Assembly (NCBI GenBank): GCA_036897485.1
Contig: JAYMTF010000212.1
Location: forward strand, 1-45,023
Origin: Pelargonium nanum
Taxonomy: Eukaryota > Streptophyta > Magnoliopsida > Geraniales > Geraniaceae
Length of the DNA: 45,023 nt
Direction: 5' to 3'
Shown here: piece by piece, positions 23,001 to 38,000 of the stretch
Layout: each line of letters starts with the position of its first letter
Numbering within the stretch: the first letter of the stretch is position 1
Made by a program: the position numbers and the translations under genes
The notes under the pieces: generated by a model
What the model was told of the DNA's origin: nothing
Databases searched by the model: none
Seen by the model: the letters and a program-made list of their open reading frames with translations, nothing else

Positions 23001-26000
23001 ATTTTGGAATGGTTACATACAGATCTGCTTCAGATAATTTTGTCATCCGGTATGATACCCAAAGACTTTCAAACTGCAAGAACAGGGTAACAAGGTAAGA
23101 AAACCATGCAATATTTGTAATGTGATAGATTTCCAGTACATAATACAAAGTGCAGAAATAGTTAATCTGAAATCACATTCATGCATACGCACAGACGCAT
23201 GCAAACTCACCAAAATAAAAATAATAACAAAAAGTAAACGACGATTAAAATGAAAAGCGTCTATTAAGAGTTAAAGATGGTAAGCACTCACAGAAATATG
23301 AGCCAACGGAGACTCCTCATGAATGCCATTACACAACTCTAACAAGGCATAGTTAACTTCAACTGCAACTATAGTGACAGTGCGTGACAGTAGTATTTGG
23401 CTATTCATATTAACCTTATCCGCCAATAACCGCATTGTATCCTTCGAATCAGATGAGCAACCACGAAAACTTGGAGGAAGGTTCGGCTCTTCGGATACAT
23501 TCATTAATGCACAATCCATAAGAACACTATATTCTTTATCACACATAACTCCATGCAATAAACCAATCTGCACATGTCATAAGCGAAGCACAAAATTTTA
23601 GATTAGAACCCATTATTTTAAAATTTGAACAAAAGTGATATCATAGAAAAACAAGTCACTTGGAGAATTGAAAAAAGACGTTTATTTACTACACAAATAT
23701 ACTTCACAAGTAGTCCCATTCTTCATTTTGAGTGATGTCACAAAGGAACCCAAGATTTGCATATTTCAAGACATAATAATATAATTCAACTTTAAATGAT
23801 TTATCGCGATATCACTATGTAAGCAATTTTATCACTAATCGGTTTCATCTCATCCAGTTTGAGCTTTACATCATCAGACACACAATGAGAAATATCAAGG
23901 GCAATTTCAAATCTATGTTTTCACTACTTCCATAAAATTTAGGGTTTATTATTGACACAAGTGAATTTTACACGTGCACAAGATTTTCCAAGATCAGGCA
24001 CCATAACTTGTTCGGTGGAGTGCAGAATCTACCACTGTATGTGCAAGCTCACAGTTAAAACAATGAAAACCAGTTAGGCAAACAATTTTTTAATTCCCCA
24101 AGCAATGTATGTAATTGCCACTCATAACAAAAACTATTGAGCAGAAACAATTTATGAACTAAATATACTTCATTCCAGGTAGAAAAGTTTGTCGAGTAAT
24201 TGTAAAACAAATAAGGTATATCGGTAATCATAGAATGGGGCAGCTTCCTACTAGCTACTACACCAACTCATATAATTTTTCAGTATGCAATTTATGGAAA
24301 CGAAATATCCAATATGCCATGGCCTAAACGTGATGCACATAAATTGAAAAGAAAAAAAAAACAAGATCACAAAAATAATAATTCATCAGTTCCTCATAAT
24401 AAGGAATGGAAAAACATTTACTACAAGAGATAATAAGTGAAAGAGAGCACCAAAGTGCAAAAACTAAACACCTTCACTTCAAGAGAAAATGTTGGGACTT
24501 TTCTGAAAACATCCCTTAAACTGCGGCGGATGAAAACATCAAATCCACGGCTTTCCCTTATAACTGGTCTCCCCAGTTCTCCATCGATTCCAACAGACAT
24601 CTTCATTCCTAGAAGCTGCAATTTTAAACCAAAGTAATAGTTTAGTGCTTGGAATTGCAATGTAGATGGCAAAAATAAAGAATATTCACCTCAAGATGAA
24701 GAATATCAATGTGGACAGCTGAAGGATCATTCTCTGGACATCCATGCCAACTAAATTCATTTGTCACACGCAGCTGACCCATATCAAATTGAATAGAACT
24801 GCAAAGATGATAGAGTTAGGGAAAAGTTATAAACATCAGAGAATTTTCAGAAACCTTCAAAAGAAAAGGAACATAATCAGGTACCTATAGACCCAAAACT
24901 TTGGAAAGCCAAAGGAAAAGAAAATGAGGAAAAGGCAATAGAAAGAGGTGAGAGGAATGTGAGAAAGTCATTGTCATTCAATTTTGCAAAGACTGATTAA
25001 AAATAATTATGAATATAAAATAAAATAAAAACAAAAACAAAGAAGCATCCAGTACTTGAAGAGGTACAAAGAATAATATTTTACTCATAGAATACTATTC
25101 TTCAATTCTCTTTCTTTCTAATGTCCTAGATAGAACTAAGAATAAAAATGGTAGTCCCTAAAGGAACACCAGAATAGTTGAGGTTCAAATTGTGAGGTTG
25201 GTAGGGGTTACGGCAAAAGGGTAGAGCTACACCCTGCTATGTACATTAACAGCTCGTTGGGCCTCCATTTTGGACCAAATAGAATTATATGGACCCTCTC
25301 TCAGTGTTTCAACCAACATTAGGGTCATTTGGCATCTGTTCACATATATATTCATTGTAAAATATTTGCTGAATTTGAGTTAAAATGGAAGCTAATACGA
25401 ATTGAGCAAACCAGGAAATTAGTATAAATCAGTTAAACTCCATAGTATGACAATATTATCTTATGTAACAAACATGTACTATTGATGAAAATTTTCAAGT
25501 CGCCATAACTGCATGTGTGTGATAGATTACTAATCCATATATAAGTTTTAAAAGCCCGTAGCAAATATACACGTATTCAAGTCAAGCAAGCTATGTCTGA
25601 CAAGCAATATTGTGCAAATATACTAACTCTTTACTCATTGAGTTCCGTGGAATAATGATTATCGGGGTGTCAAGGGAGAGGTCCAGCTTTAGGGCTGTGG
25701 CTCCATCAAATTCGCATTTCTGAATTAACCAATCAAAGTCTCCAACTTTATCAACGAGCTCAAATGCTTCTTCAGTACCTGGTGTCGCAAGTTCCATGAA
25801 GTACACAGTTATCTGCAGTGCCATGTGTTCATAACATGTCAAACTCAGAACAGAAAAGCTTAATTGAGAAAGACTTCATTATAAAATGTGACTTCATATT
25901 TGAATTATGAATTGTTTCAAATCTTTTTTCACTATTCTTGTTTAGCATTAATTTATTATTATAATTGGATACCATTCTCTGTATAGGACTAACATTTTTG

Positions 26001-29000
26001 GTTTAAAATTAGAATCGATTTTGGATAGATATTGGATTCGGCTTTGGGATAGCCCGTTCAATGGTCTTTCATGTACTCATGTGTACTTATCCTATTTCAT
26101 CTTTTGTTTCATATGATCGTTTGTCACCTTCTTCGTGTTCCTTTGTTGCCTCACTTGATTCCGTGTCCCTTCCTAAAATTGTTCATGAAGCCTTGTCCCA
26201 TTCTGGTTGGTGAGCATCAATGATGGAAAAGATGAATACTTTAGAGACTATTGGGTGAAAACGGGTATTTACAATTAAATTCAATTTTGATTGCTCTTTG
26301 GCTCGACTTAAGGCCCGTCTTATTGTGAAAGCCAATGCTCAAACTTATGGTGTGGATTATTCCGACACATTCTCCCTCGTGGCAGAGTTGACCTTTATTT
26401 GCTTGTTTGCTTCTTTCGCTGCTACGAAAGAAAGGGTAGTTACGTGTTTTGGGATGAAAAAAGAAGGGTAGTCATTCGTACTTACCTCTTATCTAGACCC
26501 TAATTATATGTTTCAACCCCAATAAACCCTATTCTGAACCAAATTATTGAAATAAAACTGCCGTAAACCCTTCCCATACATCATAATGCCCTGTATTCCC
26601 TGATAGAAAAATAATAATCAGAGTTACTGTACATACCTCACTAATAAATCGATTAAGGAAAACAATGCGAACAGCAGAAAGTCGACCGCTCAAGCTATAA
26701 TCATATCCTTCATAGTCATCATCTTCAGCACTATAAGAGATAAATTTGATCTGAAAGAGAAAATGGGAAATAAGAGTTACGCAAGTAAACAAATGAAAAT
26801 ATATATATATATATATATGGACAAACAAACAAAATTCCACAATATATCATTCGCTGATCGAGAATAACATACCTTAATGAGTGACTCCACCCCAGGATTA
26901 CGTATATCACATAGCCATCCCCAACAGTGATCTGGACCAAGCGACATGTCACACAATTGGAGATTTCCTAACGTACCTTCAATTGAAATAGAACCTGGGT
27001 AGACCTAAAAAAGGATATAAATATAAATATACATTAATATATATATAGTCAAATAGAGGGGAAGATAGAAAGAGAAAGAAAAAATTAAAAAATTAAAATG
27101 CTACCAACACTGAAATTTGTTCCCAATATAAAAAGAAAGGTTAAAATAACAATGCATCCTTAGAAAGAAAATAAAGGAATCCGAGTGCTTTTCAAATTGA
27201 ATACAGTAGTAAGATCTGCTTCTCATATCCAATTATGTTGGCAAATTTTGTAACAAAATCTAGGAAGTTAGTAAACGACCAAGCTTTCCCCATACCTTAA
27301 AATCCAACAAGAAACTTTCTTGCACTAACATTGCAAGCTGAGAACCATCCTCCTTATTAAGAAACACTGTAACACTGTCGACATTCATGTTCAAGTAAAA
27401 CACAACACGCCCTTTACCAAACCCCAGCAGCCCTTTGATACGCCCCATTTCCTCGGCCTTCTCCTTCGTCATAGATGAAACATCATCCGAAGTTTTAGTC
27501 ATTTCAGTACTACTTGAAGTGGAATTGCTACCACTTAGATCAGTGCCAAAACCAATTAACGCAACAAGAGTTGGTCTATTGAAAAAAAATTCTAGTTGAG
27601 ACATGCGAATACTCATCTGAAAATAAAAAATTCAATTGAATACATTAGTAGAACAAACTAGCAAAAGTATAGCCAAGGAACTTTGACATATAAGGATTTC
27701 AGCAATGCTCATATGAGGTACCTGTGTATCTATTCCATCATAATTAGGCGAGCCAGAACTCTTTGTTGCAAACGTAACACACACAAAATCATTACCCTCA
27801 CCTCCCTGTGCCTCATAGAATATCTCACCAGAAACACCTTTTCCTAGATCTCTTTCACGACTTAAGACTTGAGGAGACTCAACTCCAGCAGAATCCACAA
27901 TGTCCAACATCATTGCACAGTGAGACATATCCATATTATGAGGAGAAAAGCCTGGATCTGATAAAGACATAAAATCTGGTAATGCATCCTTGAAATCATC
28001 ATCCTCTGCCAATGCCATAGGCATCTCCTTCTCATGCTCATGACTATCAAAAGTCCCACTAGGAGAATCTGTATTCTTATTCTTCAGAACAGAGAACGCT
28101 AAATACTGGGGGTTCTTAGACTGTCGACCTTGAAGTTCATCTTTAATTTTCAGAGAGTGCAGCTTAGTCTTGACTGTCAGGTCCCCTTCCCAACGAATTA
28201 TGTGCACCTAAACCAAATTTTCAATTTACACTGAGATCAAGGTACTGGCAAGAATGCATAAATTCAATCCAAATTTTCACGGGGCGAAACACTCACTATT
28301 AAGAAAAAAATATAAAAATAAACCAGAGGTACAATCACCAAACTCTATATAAGGTAAACTGTGGCCTATAGATGATTTCTATTAGAATACACACACATCG
28401 GATCGCTAATAATAACTGCAGAAAAACACAGATGGTAAGATTTCTTCGATCTTTATCCTACCAATTGCTTTATTAAATTAATTTCATAATAAACTCAAAT
28501 CTTATCTTTTTAAGGCCATGCTTATGACACCAAAACTTACGATTGGCAGAAGAAATAAAATACCAGCAAAACAAAGCATTAGATACAGTTCATAACTCTG
28601 TAAGAAATCTGGCGTGATAAAAACAAGGAATTCAAAAACAAAAAAGAATCTGTATATTTTACTGAAAAATGAAAAAAAAAAAACAATAGCCTTTCGCAGT
28701 TTGTTAAGTGTGCTCCATCAAGTTTCACTCAATGCGTGCAGAGGCAATCGGTATGTCAAGTTAACTCAGTTTTAATTTGTACCTAGAATTAAGGGAGAGT
28801 GCATACAAGGTAGGATAGAATAATTATATTATCCTCTACGGCTCTACCTAAACCATAGGGAGTGCAGGGTATCCAATCAATTTCTTTATTTTTTTCAGAG
28901 TAAATTTTTCTCATCCCAAATTTCAATTTTTCAAAAGATAAAGATCAATCCAAACATATTTAGGTCCCAATTTCAGAAGAAGTCTTATAGTAGGGATTGA

Positions 29001-32000
29001 CAATTACCCTACCAGAGCGGGTGAGCACCCGGAGGCACAAGTAGTGTCAGGCTCGTTACTCACACCTAGCATTAATAGGATTCTCAAAATATGTCATTTA
29101 AACTGAAAGTGAGACAAAAACATGGCATTTCATGAGTTCACGAGCTCTGATACCAAGTAAGCCATATATCTGGTCAAAATATTCTTTATCATGCAAATGT
29201 CAGGTATTTTGCTTAGTTTTTTAAATCCAAAAATTATAGCATAGAGAACCAATTCATACATCTATGAAATAAAAGTTATTGATATCTGTTTTTTCTGATG
29301 CTACTCCATTCCCCACCAGTTATATCATACGCACTGAATAATACCAGAAGAGTTATATACGCACATCATTTAAGCCAACATTAAAAGGAACTAATCATTT
29401 TGAACCACTTCCCATCAAAAATTTCAACAATTCTAACATGAAAATTGAAGAAACAGTTGAAGAAGCAGATGAACTTGCTATACTGACCTTACCCCCACCA
29501 GCAAGAACCTCAACAATAAGAGTCTCTTCAAGATGTTCATCATCTCCAAAACCAGTCTGGAAAATAATAATAACAAATGTTAATTTTGCTTTACCAGTAT
29601 AATGTTTCCTACGAGCATTATTACAAACCAGTACCAAGTAGTTGAAATTGGCGAAATGCGTCCACTATGATCTGCAAATCATTAAGAACAGAGGATTACA
29701 ACTAACCTTTCCATACAAAAATAACTTTGTTTCCAGCAACGACCCATTAATGACAAGGTCAGCCGTTTTCAATTCCGTGGCCTGAGATCCATCCATCGCG
29801 ACGCCACTGTCACTTAATTCACCAATTACATCAACAGTTGGAGGAGCCTACATACAGCATAAATATAACTTTTAATGATAAATAGCTACTATAGTCCATA
29901 AAACAAAAATAATAATAAATGATCGCAAGAAAATCTTATCATACGGAAGCTTTATATGTGGCTTGCACAAGTCCTTTTAACCAAGTGGTCTTCTCATCCA
30001 TATCCCGAAATTCTATCACCCAAGTACTAGATGACTCCAGTGCCTGTAAATATACATGTAGAAAAAACAAAAAGGAGAATGATATTTCTTATATTTGATC
30101 AAATGAGAGAGTTTTCTATTTGTATACAAGAGTTGACAAGCATACATTGACTACTACATGAAAGGAAATAAACCTAGACTAAAAACTTAATGTAAGGAGC
30201 TAAATTAGCAATTTCTTATTTTAAGGAATCATATAATTTATGGGATCCTTAACATCTCAACATCCCCCTCAAAAGTCCTTAATATAGACACTAGATATCT
30301 AGTGGCACAATCTAAAGGGTTTGCTTCTGTGTACAAAAGTAGACCTTTACTATACTACACTTGGATTCGAATTTGACAAGTTAGATGTAATTAGAAACTA
30401 TATTACTATAGATTCATATGATTTATAAGATATATATATATATACATAGAGCGAGAGAGAGAGAGAGAGAGAGAGTTAGGAGCCATTTCCCAGTGCGCGG
30501 AAGATCAAATTTTAGACCAGATTAAGCTCATACAAGCACGCTCCTAGCACACTACGCTCAGCCATGATCTTGCTATCACGGAATGTGTGAGGGGTGTGCT
30601 TAGTAGCTTTGCGTTTTCATCATGTTTCAATTCAGGAGTTTCTGCTTTTATTGTTTGTACCTCCTCTTGGTGTTGGTGTTTGTACTTTTATTCCTTTCTT
30701 GGGAATTTCAATAAAAGTACCCATTGCTTATCAAATATATACATATATATATATATATTTTAATTAAAAATAGTGTTTTAAGTTTTTTTTTTCAGAACGA
30801 CAAATAACATGTCTGCATCGTCTCCAGTGTATGAATTGGTCCTTCATAAGTCATAGTTTGTATGACAAGGTATGTCAAGCCAAGAGTGGCGGCCTATAGC
30901 ACGAGGTCCCCACCATTGAGGTGTATTGCGTAAGGAGGCTGTTTCCCTAACTCGAACTCGTGAACTCAAGGTAAGAAGGGATGCCAAGAACAAAATAAGA
31001 AAGCGCCATGACTAAAGTGATTCTCATGCCATGAAGCATAAAACATAAATCACAATGTTATGTGAAACCAACAAAACTTACTTTCTGATTTTCCATCCCC
31101 CTGAAACTAACAGCCAAACAGAACTTTGAACCACCAAGGTTCTCTGAAGGAACCTCATATACCTGCCTACTTGCCATGCTGCAGAATTCCAATAACAAAA
31201 ACTTTAAACTAACAATTCACAAAAGAACTAAATAATTGGCACTTGTCAAAAGACAAAGATAACTAAGAGATTAAAATGAAGTGGAAAAAAACAGATCCAA
31301 AAAGATCATAAGAAAAGGGGTAAAAAAATGGCATACCTCAAATATCGCTGGTAGTACATGGACATTTCAGACTCCAAAACATAAAGATATAATCCAGATA
31401 ACACGAGAAAACAGGGCTGCCAAGTGGCGACCGAATTGCCAATCCCCTTGAGAAGATTTAATATAACAGCCATCAGAATCATTTAGTCAGCTATATGTCA
31501 AAAAATATATATCTAATCAGCTTGTTTTCCTTTGTGTAGCAGACATACCTTCCAAACAAGAATTCTGGCATTAGTAGCAAGATCTGTGGAGCTCCAAGGA
31601 GCAAGTTCTGCTAGGAAATTTTCACCACTAGGCTGATCAGAAGTTTCAATTGTACCAGTCAACATGTTTACCAATTCCATTAGTCTACCAAAGCGTGCTG
31701 GTGAGAAATGGATACTAAGGTTTGGCACTTGAACAGATATACGTGAAGATGGGTAACTTGGGTGTGGAACTTTAATCTTTAACAAACACAGAACCCGATC
31801 AGAATGGATTCCCTTTTACGTGGACATATTAAAGTCAGATGTACAACCAAAAAAGAACCATACCTGATCAACAATTACTGCCATCCCACACCTATCAATG
31901 AGAGAGTAGAAATTATCACACTTTCCCATCATAGGTTCACCTTCATGACCACAATAATTTGGTATGTCCGAAGTGTACTTCTTGCAATCAGGACATTGAT

Positions 32001-35000
32001 CTGTAAAGAACGCAGCAATATCTCTTCCAGATATATAAAAACGAGAATATAAATTCTGCCTTTGTTCATCATGCTGAGATTCCTGCAATAGTAATTAATT
32101 ATTTGAAGTGAAACCAATGAAAGTCTGAAAATTCAAAAGATAAAGGGACAAAATATACTTTGGTGTGCACAGTGAAATGACCAAAATCCAAGAGAAAATG
32201 ACTATCTTGTTTGGAAGAGCTGCACGTTCTTATTGGTACCCTCACTTTTGGAGCATCAAAATCAATGTCAAGAGCAAACCTGAATAACCAAAGTTAATCT
32301 CAATCAAATCATGCAAATGATTAAGCTTTTATTCAACTATCAAAACAAAGCAAAATAAACCCACAAAGATTTCACATGTATAGAGGGTGGGGCAGTATAG
32401 AGAGCAAATTATGACACTGAATAGCACCAAAATTAAATCAAGTGTCTGTTGGTGCACTGGTAGCAATGGATTGGAATTCTGAAATAGTATAAATTCTGGA
32501 AGATCAAGCAACACACATTAGTCTCAATGATGATAGCTAGAGCTTTGACAAATTGAACATTTTAGATGAAAGTCAATTTGTAACAACAACAACCATTACC
32601 GCCATGAATCCTTTAGCAAAACTCTATAGGATCTTCTACTCGTACACATATCTTCCACTTTGCCTTATATAATGTTATGTCCTCCATTAGGTAATATGTT
32701 ATGATGTCCTCTTTTAATAAATCTTTCCATTGTTAACTTAGGTCAACCCACTTGGTCCTTGTGGAAGAGCAGGAATAAAGGAGTATGGGAGGAACCGGAG
32801 GTGGTGGTGGAGTTGGGACAGAACATGCAAAGGAGTGGTAGGAGTCAAGATGGGAGGAACATTTCCAAAGCAAGTAAATTGAGAAGAAAAAATAAGCAAA
32901 AAATAATTTGATACGGACTGAACCAAACGAAAACTGAATTTTTTTTTATTTTTTTTTACAAATGTATAGACCAAAAAGGCCAGACCAAATATATCCAGTT
33001 CAACTTAGTAAAGGACAAAAATAAGGTCAATACCAGTTTTTTTAACATTCTTAAATATTACCCCTGAAGTCTTAAGAACTCCTCCCGTGGAGCGCTTTGG
33101 GCTGGTAAAGGCAATAGAACCTTTGGCTACCTCACAGGCATATCAAGACTTGGAGACTCTTGCTAGCGTGGGACTCACACTTACCACCAAGGCGTAGCGT
33201 CATACAACTTGGAGCCAAAGGAATATCAACCTCAAGGCATGACAACGAGAAGCAGAAGAATAGTTTCCCCTGTTCTCCTGCCTCCCTTTGTGCTTAGGAG
33301 CCATCTAGTGGCCTTTGAATGATAGTTGCGGTACAAGGAACGTAAGGATGTGTAGAATCCTTTAACTGGCTGAGTAGACCAATGCATGCAGGAGTGTGTG
33401 TAACGACGCGAGAGTGCAGGGCTCTTAGCCATATAAGCAGAAATGGTTTACATGGTGGGTATGGGTATGGACACGGGCGCGTGCTTCATGACATGATTGT
33501 TTTGGTTCCTATGAATTAAGGAGAACTAGAGCAAGGAACATGGTCTGTTGCTAAGCACAGCGGAGAAATGGAGCGAGGTACACAGCGAAATGCTAAGCAA
33601 AGTGGTGTCTTGCTTCTGGCGAGGGGAGACTCGAGTAGCTTAAAGGACATGGTGTGGTACCGAACAGCAGAGCATGTCGCTTCTAGCAAGAAAAGACTTA
33701 AGTGGAGCGAGGGGAACCACGTCTTAATCAGCGACACGGTGTGTTGCTCCTTGCAAGTGAAAGTCCAGTACTGATGAGTTTGGTCCATCTTATAGAGTGT
33801 ATCATGGGGTCCAAATCAAACACTTATGTCTTTGACTTTTCCAACTTCGACAGAAATGATGTGACGTGTAGAAATTCTAGTCTACACATGAAAATAGGGC
33901 ATATATTCTAGGTTAGGAAAGTTGTTCGTGAAAATAGGGCATATATTGTGTTTAGGAAAGTTTAATTTAATTTTCTAGTCTAGCTTATTTCCTACTTTTG
34001 TAAAATCGCTACTAAAACAAAAACATTCAACAATTAGTTTTAAAAGGTTTACATTCTAAAAAGAATGAACATAAAGTCAGCTCAATAAATATGCATCGTG
34101 GTAGGCCAAATAAAAGGTGAGGCTATTTAGTCTCCCTCAATCCTAGCCTACACAGAATGTGGGTATCATTGTATCCACTATTGGCTGTGATGAAAATGGT
34201 GAAAACTTTTAGGCAAAACCATTTAGTCACTGCAACGAGAGAGAAGAAAATGGTGAAACCTTTTAGGCAAAACCACCAGCAATATCTCCAGCGAGAAGCG
34301 AGAGATGCAGCAGTTATGCCAAGAGAGTCATAGGGGTGAGAGAAAAGAGTTGAGACTTGAGAGAGAGGCAGAAAGGAGAGTCAAGAGTAAGAAAACTTCA
34401 ACACGATATTATAATTGTTTACCCTAATATGGTACTCCATAAAGATACGGAGCGGATTCATCTCAATCGTACTGGAGTCGTATGTACCACTAAAGCTAGC
34501 AATTAGTGTTAACGTGTCGTGCTGACAGTTGAGTGCGACACACACACACACATATATAAAGGTCAAAACTGTAGGAAATAGCTTGTAGAATAGGAAACCA
34601 TCGTGAGTTAGGAATCCTGTTGTGTACTTGGGTGTGCCCCATTGTGAATACACATTCTCTAAATCCCACCGGGTATCAGAGTCTAGTTGCCTTAAAGGCC
34701 ACGAGTTCGAGTCATGCCACCACTCTGAATAATGAAATTAAATTCCAGCACAAGGCCAGAAGAAGAAATGCATGGGCCACGAGCAAAGTGACAACGAACT
34801 TGCACGTGAAGGAGCCTGGTTGAGTATATAAGTTGTTGAGTGGATCAATAAAACAAACTAACACGACACATGTTAATAATCGTGTTGACATATTTGAAGA
34901 CCGACACAACACATTTATGAACGAGTTGACATGACATGACACACTTAACACTTTATATAACATGTTTAAATAAACAAATGTATTAGTGGCACAACAACAC

Positions 35001-38000
35001 ATTGGATTCGGCTCAACACAAGTATATAACACAATACAATCTAATTAACTTATTTTCATAAGAAAGCTTTACATCTTAAGTAAGAAAATATGTAAAAATT
35101 GTATACAATCAATAATTAATTATTTAAACTCGTGATTTATCTATAATCGTGTTGTGCACGTTAAACGAATCCAACACAAACATGACACAATTATTAAAAA
35201 AACACGGTGAGTTCTTCAACATGCACAAGACACAAATATGATTATGTTAAACACTAACACACTTAATTTGTGCTGAGTCACAGTCGTGACTCAAATTGCC
35301 CACATATTGATGCCGCAAGCCAAGTCTAAGAAGGATGGATGTGGGTACATACCGAACAAGTACAGGCACACCCACACCCACACCCACACACAGAGAGCAA
35401 TGCCACAAAACACAATAAATAAATAAAAATAGTAAGTCTGAACCTGCTTTGTTCCTCCAACACCATCTGAAATTGCTCTTGTGCTCGACGAGTCACCTTC
35501 TCTATCTTCATCTGTCATTGTAAATTACAAGAGCCTTTACTTAGAGAGGAAAACAAAGATGAAGAAAAGTAGCATACAAAGGGAACTTCATTTACCTGCA
35601 ATGCAGTTGCAGTTTCAAAAGCAACAGTAGGACTTACTGCATTGCTCCTCTTCACAAACTCCAAAAAGCGATCACAACTATCCCTCAAAACCTAAGAACC
35701 AACATGAGGAGCCGGATATTATCTTGGGTGCAGATTATAACAATAGAGATCTTCATCAATACAAATTATACAGAACTTCCTTAACATTCAAATTTGCATT
35801 GTCTGGGTAATATTTAATTATAATATAAATAACAGCACTGAATAAACCTAACATGACAAGGAAAGATACAAGTAGAATGCATCTTTGATGCGTGTTTAAG
35901 TCTTTTGCAGATCACTTCACATGATATTCCTACTTTTCTTGATTGATATGAATACACTCTTTTGCTTTCACTTTCACTGGAACTCATTCAATAAACAAAT
36001 TTGGGAAGTCAGTATCAACTTAGCGTTGAAGCAACAATCCACAGACAGAATTGAGAGGACATATCCATTTGAAGGATATAAATAACCCAAATCGAAATTG
36101 CACTGCAACAGAAGGATGCAACAAACCTAGACTCATTACTTGGAATACCACATTTTGGTTCATTTCAGTTTACCATATTAAATAAGGGGCCGTGCTGCTC
36201 ATTAAAATAATATTGGAACTAAAAAGAAGCAAATGGGACTTTCATCATTCAATGCTACTACAAGTATTTCCAAGGTTACACATATGAATGGACCTATGTT
36301 TTCAGTGATGCAATGCATTCGTGGATTCCAGAAGCCTTTTAGAGCATGTATTGGGTGGAGGGGCTAAAGAGGTATATGAGTTTGTCTCAAACTCACACAC
36401 AATCAATGCAGGATTCATAAATGCATATGGGCTTTCGCTTAAGTGTTTAAGCTCTCATACTAAAAGGACCATTTTAAATTATTAATGATTTTAATAGTTT
36501 AGTTCAATTTGTATTATTGATGTGAATTAATTGTGTTAGTAAGTATAAGAGAGACCCCTTTATATATGAGATTAAGACAAAATAAGAAAGAAACTAGAAT
36601 TTGAAATTAAATTAATCTATCAAAACTAAGTGGATCCATAAAAGACCAATACCGATCGTTCCTGCAACCATATTTCATGAAATTAACTATTGGACTGTGA
36701 CTTCTTTTTTTATAAGCAATGGGTACTTTTATTAAAATTCCCGAGAAAGGAATAAAAGTACAAACACCAAGAGGAGATACAAACAATAAGAGCAGAAGCT
36801 CCTGAATTGAAACATGATGAAAACGCATAGCTACTAAGCACACCCCTCACACATTCCAAGATAGCGAGATTAACTTTTATTTGAAAAGACCATGCTCGCC
36901 AAATATCAATTTGATCTTAGATCAATTTGATCTTAGATCAATAACTACTATACTTAAACGGCACTCCATACAAGAGATTTCTTTATTGATAATTAAAAAC
37001 AAGAAAGCAATCAGTATTAGATCACTATGAATTCTGCATACACAACAACAAGAATAGGGAAAACTAAATCTAACCTTTGATTTTGAGAAAAGCAAAATAT
37101 CAGCATATGTGAGATGCTTTAATAGGCATAATCAACACTGTAAGCAGAGTAACACTAATAGATCTAAGATTGAGGAATCACCGTGACATGACAAGGAGAA
37201 ATTGTAGCGGACAGCCTCCAGTCAACATTCTCCCCAATAGGTAAGTGTACAAAACTAGCAATCAATGCATTCATCTTCTTCTCACTGCTGACACTCTGCA
37301 AAACAAATAGCAAAATATATGAGCCAGCTAAGTAAAAATATAAACCCAAGAGAAAACTGAAGTTTCAATACAAGACCAGCTTTTACTTCAGCTATAAAAA
37401 TAAAACATAGTTCAAAGTTCAAAGAGTTGGACATGAATCTTGGTTTAATATCTAAATAGAAAAGAATGGAACAAACATCTACCAAACCTGAACGTTTGCA
37501 AGTTAGCATCAGAATCTAAAATCATGTGCCTTTGATCAGCCAATAGAATAACCGCTGAAAACAACGTGAACTTAGATAATAAAAGTAAGCAAACCTTGGC
37601 AAGTGAACCTTCAGGTGCAGATACACCATAGTATTTCAATAGAACATCACACTGAATACTACGATTCTTAAACTTGGTCGACACATGGAGTTGCTCAAAT
37701 CTACCACAAATAATCTCGGTATCATTTACACTTATGATCCTCGCAGCCGCCTGACCTATTGATACAGTTACAAGGAATTGGACCATATTTTGTACTTCCT
37801 TTCCCGAATGTGACGTTGACTCTTCATCTGGCTGACAACTAAGCAAATTATGTATTGCTTGCCATTCTTCATTGGTCAATCTTTCTTCTGACAACTGCAA
37901 TCCCTCTGATGCATCCTCAAAATCGGCATCTTCAGGCTCTGAATACCTGGCATACAAGAAACCAAATAAAGTTAGTACAAATACAAAGAATAGAAAAAAG

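Larger units (their letters stand above)
32280..35443 (-). other. VPS13 intron 11 (3.2 kb)
   Basis: The longest intron. It holds an RTE fragment (32,583-32,760), an unclassified G+C-richer block (33,040-33,800), a TRIM relic (34,671-34,816) and a CACGAC-rich repeat (34,850-35,290). Near 35,368-35,394 there is a (CACACC)n array. The remainder is not recognisable. Confidence 0.7.

Noticed and set aside
24437-24637. Plus-strand frame MKESTKVQKLNTF..
   Set aside because: Antisense shadow of VPS13 exon 26. No independent evidence.
34671-34720. tRNA gene-like sequence (GGTATCAGAG ... GAGTTCGAGTC)
   Set aside because: The resemblance comes from a Met-tRNA primer-binding site of an LTR element. There is no cloverleaf with anticodon arm, and a related relic exists at 4.8 kb.
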